Of a stretch of DNA of 9,608 nucleotides, positions 7,144 through 9,608 are shown in pieces; within the stretch, counting starts at the first letter, position 1; each line of letters begins with the position of its first letter. A program made the position numbers and the translations under genes. Origin of the DNA: JAAFKA01 sp043748455 (GTDB lineage: Bacteria > Bacteroidota > Bacteroidia > Cytophagales > Thermoflexibacteraceae); NCBI GenBank assembly GCA_043748455.1, contig JAYTNF010000223.1:1-9608 (forward strand). Reading direction: 5' to 3'. The notes beneath the pieces were generated by a model, which was given only the letters and a program-made list of their open reading frames with translations, made no database searches and was not told the DNA's origin.

Positions 7144-8004
7144 TCAATTATTTATTTTATCTTTAATTCCTTCCAAAATAGCTTTTAATAACAGAACACA
7201 TTTTTCATATTCCTCACTATCATTCATCATTGCAGTTGCTAAATTACTAATTTTATTTGTTGTTTGAATAGTTAAAATTTGTATAATTTGTGTTTTCAAT
7301 ATTTCATTTTCGGCAAAAATAGGTGTAATTAGTCTTCCTAAAACTTTTGCAGCCCAAATATTTGTATCTAAATTATCACCATCAGGCATTAAATCATGAT
7401 GTTCATTGAAAATCTCATTACTCATTATTTCAAAATAGTTTTCTAAAATAAAAGCCAAATCTGTTGCATCTTTTTGTCTGTGTTCGGGTCTATCATTCCA
7501 AGATATTAATTTTAAAACAACAATAGCTTCTAAACTTGTAGCCTTAAATTCCAAATTATTTTCAGTGCTAATTATAGAACTATTTTGGTAGGCTTCTTGC
7601 AAACCAAGTGTAGAAATAGTACGAAAATTATTTACTTTATTCCAAACATCATAATTTTCTGTATTTTCAATTTCTCCAAAAGGTATTATATCAACTTGAA
7701 TACGCTGTTTAAATAACAAACAAAATTTATTTTTTGTGGTTGTAAAGTTTTCATTTTCAACTAAATAATTAATTAAGTTGTCATATTCCTCATTATTCGA
7801 AACTAAAATAGCTAAATCTATATCTTTTGTGGCTCTTTGTGTGCGAATATTGTTCAGATGTGTAGTCCAAATATCTCTTGCAAATGCCCCCAACAGAAAA
7901 AAATCAATTCCAAAAACTTGAAATCCTCGTTGCAAAGCTAAGAACATTTCGTGCAGTCCTTCGGGACTAATTTCTTTCAAAGAAATTTGATAAGTATTTT
8001 TCAT
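7144..8004 (-). CDS. AbiEii-like nucleotidyltransferase (probable type IV toxin)
   Basis: A 286-residue polymerase-beta-type nucleotidyltransferase. The fold is marked by FFLLGAFARDIW (36-46, the hG[GA] helix-cap motif), the metal-binding ATKDIDLAIL (Asp61 and Asp63), and a third acidic residue in QVDIIPFG (Asp105). It then has KLISWNDRPEHRQKDATDL (165-183), a hallmark of predicted nucleotidyltransferases of the COG4849/AbiEii-related group. All three catalytic acids are present, so the enzyme is probably active. Characterised AbiEii-type toxins (MenT, AbiEii) transfer nucleotides to RNA, often tRNA acceptor ends; the substrate here is unknown. The start lies 38 bases inside the 3' end of the upstream AbiEi-like gene, the tight coupling expected of an antitoxin-toxin pair. 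The C-terminal ~90 residues are helical without recognised motifs. Confidence 0.82.
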   Translation of the reverse strand: MKNTYQISLKEISPEGLHEMFLALQRGFQVFGIDFFLLGAFARDIWTTHLNNIRTQRATKDIDLAILVSNNEEYDNLINYLVENENFTTTKNKFCLLFKQRIQVDIIPFGEIENTENYDVWNKVNNFRTISTLGLQEAYQNSSIISTENNLEFKATSLEAIVVLKLISWNDRPEHRQKDATDLAFILENYFEIMSNEIFNEHHDLMPDGDNLDTNIWAAKVLGRLITPIFAENEILKTQIIQILTIQTTNKISNLATAMMNDSEEYEKCVLLLKAILEGIKDKINN

Positions 8005-9022
8005 AAATGATATTAGCTGTTTCTAAATTTCTACTATCCTCTGACAAAATCAACTCTACATAAGCCAATAGAGGAGGCACACAGTTTTTCTGCGGAAATA
8101 AATCTTGTAAGGATATTGTCCAAAATATATTTTGAATTTCTAAATTACCTTTTTCATCGGGAACAGCCCTAAATAGTTGGAGTAATTCCTTTCTATCAAT
8201 AGCTGTGTAAATACTTAATTGTTCTGGTCGTAAATAATTTGTTTGCAAAGCTGCTGCCGGTTCTGCTCCCCAAAAAATGGACTTATTTTCAAAACTTAGT
8301 TCTTTCCAAGTAGTTAATATACTGTTATTCAGTAACTTATATTTTTTGCTATTCAATTTTGGTTTTAAATATTCTTGATAACCAATAATGAATTTTTCAA
8401 GTAATTTTTTACGATTTACCAATACTTTTTCACCATTTTTTAAGGTTATTAAAAAATTATGTTCCTTTAAACTCTTAAAAATTTCACTTAAAGAACCTGT
8501 TGCAATACCTGTAAACTCTGCTATTTCTCGATAAGTTTGGTTTAATAAGTTTTCATTGATAAACAAGGCAAATAACAACTTAATACCCGTACTTTGAAAG
8601 GCTTTGGGTTTGGTATAAGTTTTTTCTATCTCCATTTTTTTACCTAAAACCATTACAAAAACACTTTCTATTTTTAGATAACTATTACCAACACAATCTA
8701 TAAAACAAATATTATTTGCAATCAATTCTTTTGCAATATTTTCTGATATGTAATTACTAATCAGCAAGTTAGGAATAGTAGATTTAGATTTATAACGGTA
8801 TAATTCAAATTGGTTTATAATATATTTTGCTGTTATTTTATTGATAGTTCCTTTGATTTCTGTTGCTAATAAACTTTCTTTTCCTTTATGATTAATAAAT
8901 TTTAAGGTGCAGTCTATCAAATTATTAGCTGTTTCTTCCTTGTCTAATAATAAAGTTAAACCTGTATTTTGATGAAATACTTGTATGGCTTTTTCTAAAA
9001 TATTTTTTTCTATATCAAACAT
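7967..9022 (-). CDS. AbiEi-family antitoxin/transcriptional regulator
   Basis: A 351-residue soluble protein in three parts. Residues ~1-125 are an alpha/beta domain with a nuclease-like pattern (Asp37, then Glu55-Ile-Lys57 in LLATEIKG, Gln71 in NQF, and FIDCVGNSYL). About 146-200 is a winged helix-turn-helix (TYREIAEFTGIATGSLSEIFKSLKEHNFL). About 230-351 contains WGAEPAAALQTNYLRPEQLSIYT (251-273), typical of AbiEi antitoxin regulators (PF09952-type, COG4861-like). Proteins of this kind bind their own promoter and counter a neighbouring nucleotidyltransferase toxin without necessarily binding it (type IV system). It is the first gene of the cluster, has its own consensus promoter, and overlaps the toxin gene by 38 bases. 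Autoregulation is inferred from the family. The start at 9022 fits the promoter only ~27 bases upstream. Confidence 0.82.
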   Translation of the reverse strand: MFDIEKNILEKAIQVFHQNTGLTLLLDKEETANNLIDCTLKFINHKGKESLLATEIKGTINKITAKYIINQFELYRYKSKSTIPNLLISNYISENIAKELIANNICFIDCVGNSYLKIESVFVMVLGKKMEIEKTYTKPKAFQSTGIKLLFALFINENLLNQTYREIAEFTGIATGSLSEIFKSLKEHNFLITLKNGEKVLVNRKKLLEKFIIGYQEYLKPKLNSKKYKLLNNSILTTWKELSFENKSIFWGAEPAAALQTNYLRPEQLSIYTAIDRKELLQLFRAVPDEKGNLEIQNIFWTISLQDLFPQKNCVPPLLAYVELILSEDSRNLETANIIYEKYLSNFFERN

Positions 9023-9049
9023 TTGTAGTATTTATAAAAAATGAACAAG

Positions 9050-9079
9050 CAAAAATAGTGAACAAAAATTAGAAAACAA
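9050..9079 (-). promoter_or_regulatory. Full-consensus promoter of the defence cluster
   Basis: On the minus strand TTG at 9077-9079, exactly 19 bases of spacer and TATTTTTG at 9050-9057 match the Bacteroidota TTG-N19-TAnnTTTG promoter with no mismatch. The predicted start leaves a leader of roughly 20 bases before the AbiEi-like gene. The -33 element sits within the T-tract of the terminator just upstream, so the two signals are packed together. Confidence 0.72.
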
Positions 9080-9114
9080 AAACCTTTTGGAAAGTTTTAA
9101 ACTCTCCAAAAGGT
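9075..9114 (-). terminator. Intrinsic terminator of the carboxylase transcript
   Basis: A perfect 10-bp stem, ACCTTTTGGA (9082-9091) with TCCAAAAGGT (9105-9114), encloses a 13-base loop. On the minus strand it is followed by TTTTTGTTTT. It lies 11 bases past the carboxylase stop. It separates the housekeeping transcript from the defence cluster, whose promoter follows immediately. The palindrome could also serve as an operator for the AbiEi-like regulator. Confidence 0.78.
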
Positions 9115-9124
9115 AAAAACTTCA

Positions 9125-9608
9125 CTACGTCTGTATCACCCCCACATTATACCTTTTCGTAATTGGCGAATGATTTGCAGCCTCAATACCCATAGAAATC
9201 ACTTTGCGAGTTTCTTCGGGTGCAATAATTCCATCAACCCAAATCCGAGAAGCCGCATAATAAGGCGAAAGTTGTTCTTCATACTTGCCTTTGATTTCGT
9301 CTAATAATTCTTTTTCGGCTTCAGGTGTAATTTCTTGACCTTTTGCTTTTAGCGAAGCCACTTTGATTTGCAACAAGGTATTTGCAGCCGCCGCACCACT
9401 CATTACGGCTAATTGCCCTGTTGCCCAACTATAAATTAAACGAGGGTCATAAGCCTTGCCACACATCGCATAATTGCCCGCACCATACGAATTACCTACA
9501 ATAATGGTAAATTTTGGCACAACAGAATTTGCCATTGCATTTACCATTTTTGCACCATCTTTGATAATTCCACCGTGTTCCGACCTACTTCCAACCATAA
9601 AACCCGAA
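9125..9608 (-). CDS. Acyl-CoA carboxylase, carboxyltransferase subunit (3' part, runs off the window)
   Basis: The C-terminal ~160 residues of a biotin-dependent acyl-CoA carboxylase beta subunit, of the methylcrotonyl-/propionyl-CoA carboxylase type. It transfers the carboxyl group from biotin to the acyl-CoA. Visible family landmarks are GFMVGSRSEHGGIIKDGAKMV, the acyl-CoA/biotin-pocket segment VGNSYGAGNYAMCG, and the ending RIWVDGIIAPEETRKV. The reading frame continues without interruption through the window edge (SGF precedes the first visible Met), so the Met at 9598 is internal and not a start. Which acyl-CoA it uses cannot be told from this part. Its last ~70 bases are the part repeated at 5154-5223. 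Base composition is less AT-rich than the neighbouring cluster. Confidence 0.93.
   Translation of the reverse strand, partial: SGFMVGSRSEHGGIIKDGAKMVNAMANSVVPKFTIIVGNSYGAGNYAMCGKAYDPRLIYSWATGQLAVMSGAAAANTLLQIKVASLKAKGQEITPEAEKELLDEIKGKYEEQLSPYYAASRIWVDGIIAPEETRKVISMGIEAANHSPITKRYNVGVIQT
9131..9202 (-). repeat. Intact-gene copy of the bracketing direct repeat
   Basis: This is the right-hand partner of the remnant at 5154-5223, in the same orientation about 3.98 kb away. The longest identical run is 9161-9179. It includes the stop-proximal codons of the carboxylase but not the downstream terminator, so the repeated block ends within the coding sequence. Confidence 0.8.

Larger units (their letters stand above)
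5224..9124 (-). other. Probable acquired defence island bracketed by carboxylase 3' ends
   Basis: Four co-directional genes (AbiEi-like, AbiEii-like, ATPase, TOPRIM) sit between the intact and the broken copy of the carboxylase 3' end. By hand count, island stretches are lower in G+C (14 of 60 at 7681-7740, 16 of 60 at 8881-8940) than the flanking carboxylase (22 of 60 at 9301-9360) or ftcD (18 of 60 at 2461-2520). No integrase, transposase or terminal inverted repeat is visible, so mobility is inferred from the bracketing repeat and gene content only. Confidence 0.45.

Noticed and set aside
5224..9124. Insertion sequence or integrase-bearing mobile element
   Set aside because: No transposase, integrase or terminal inverted repeat was found; only the bracketing carboxylase repeat suggests mobility.
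1..9608. CRISPR array, tRNA or rRNA genes
   Set aside because: No regularly spaced repeats of CRISPR length and no tRNA- or rRNA-like segments were recognised by reading both strands.

Overview
The window is AT-rich DNA from a member of the Bacteroidota, probably a gliding or Cytophaga-like lineage. Three things point there. The first gene ends in the gliding-motility/type IX secretion C-terminal domain. Several upstream regions carry the Bacteroidota sigma-factor pattern TTG-N19-TAnnTTTG, or only its -7 half. Apart from one conspicuous exception, the starts lack Shine-Dalgarno sequences.

Left half (1-5153), ordinary chromosomal genes. A secreted PKD/fibronectin-like multidomain protein (241-2139, +) converges on a bifunctional formimidoyltransferase-cyclodeaminase of histidine degradation (2267-3940, -). 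A 32-bp inverted repeat built of 7-bp units lies between them. Divergent from the latter is a small outer-membrane beta-barrel protein (4249-4962, +), followed by a perfect 12-bp hairpin.

Right half (5154-9608), a four-gene minus-strand cluster inserted next to a housekeeping gene. The far right holds the 3' part of an acyl-CoA carboxylase carboxyltransferase gene (9125-9608, running off the edge), closed by a good intrinsic terminator. Directly behind the terminator is a full-consensus promoter that starts the cluster. Its order is an AbiEi-like regulator/antitoxin (7967-9022), an AbiEii-like nucleotidyltransferase overlapping it by 38 bp (7144-8004), an AAA15/AAA21-type ATPase (5946-7046), and a TOPRIM-domain protein that overlaps the ATPase stop by one base (5311-5946). 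The first pair looks like a type IV (AbiE-like) toxin-antitoxin module. The second has the architecture of PARIS, split OLD and related ATPase-TOPRIM anti-phage systems, but the TOPRIM protein looks closer to DUF3226 than to the DUF4435 of classical PARIS, so it may be an undescribed variant.

The most telling structural signal is a second, broken copy of the last ~70 bp of the carboxylase gene at 5154-5223, on the same strand, at the far end of the cluster. The defence cluster is therefore bracketed by two copies of the carboxylase 3' end. That is what integration into the 3' end of a gene leaves behind, with the displaced native end stranded on the distal side. No integrase is visible in the window, so the mechanism is inferred.
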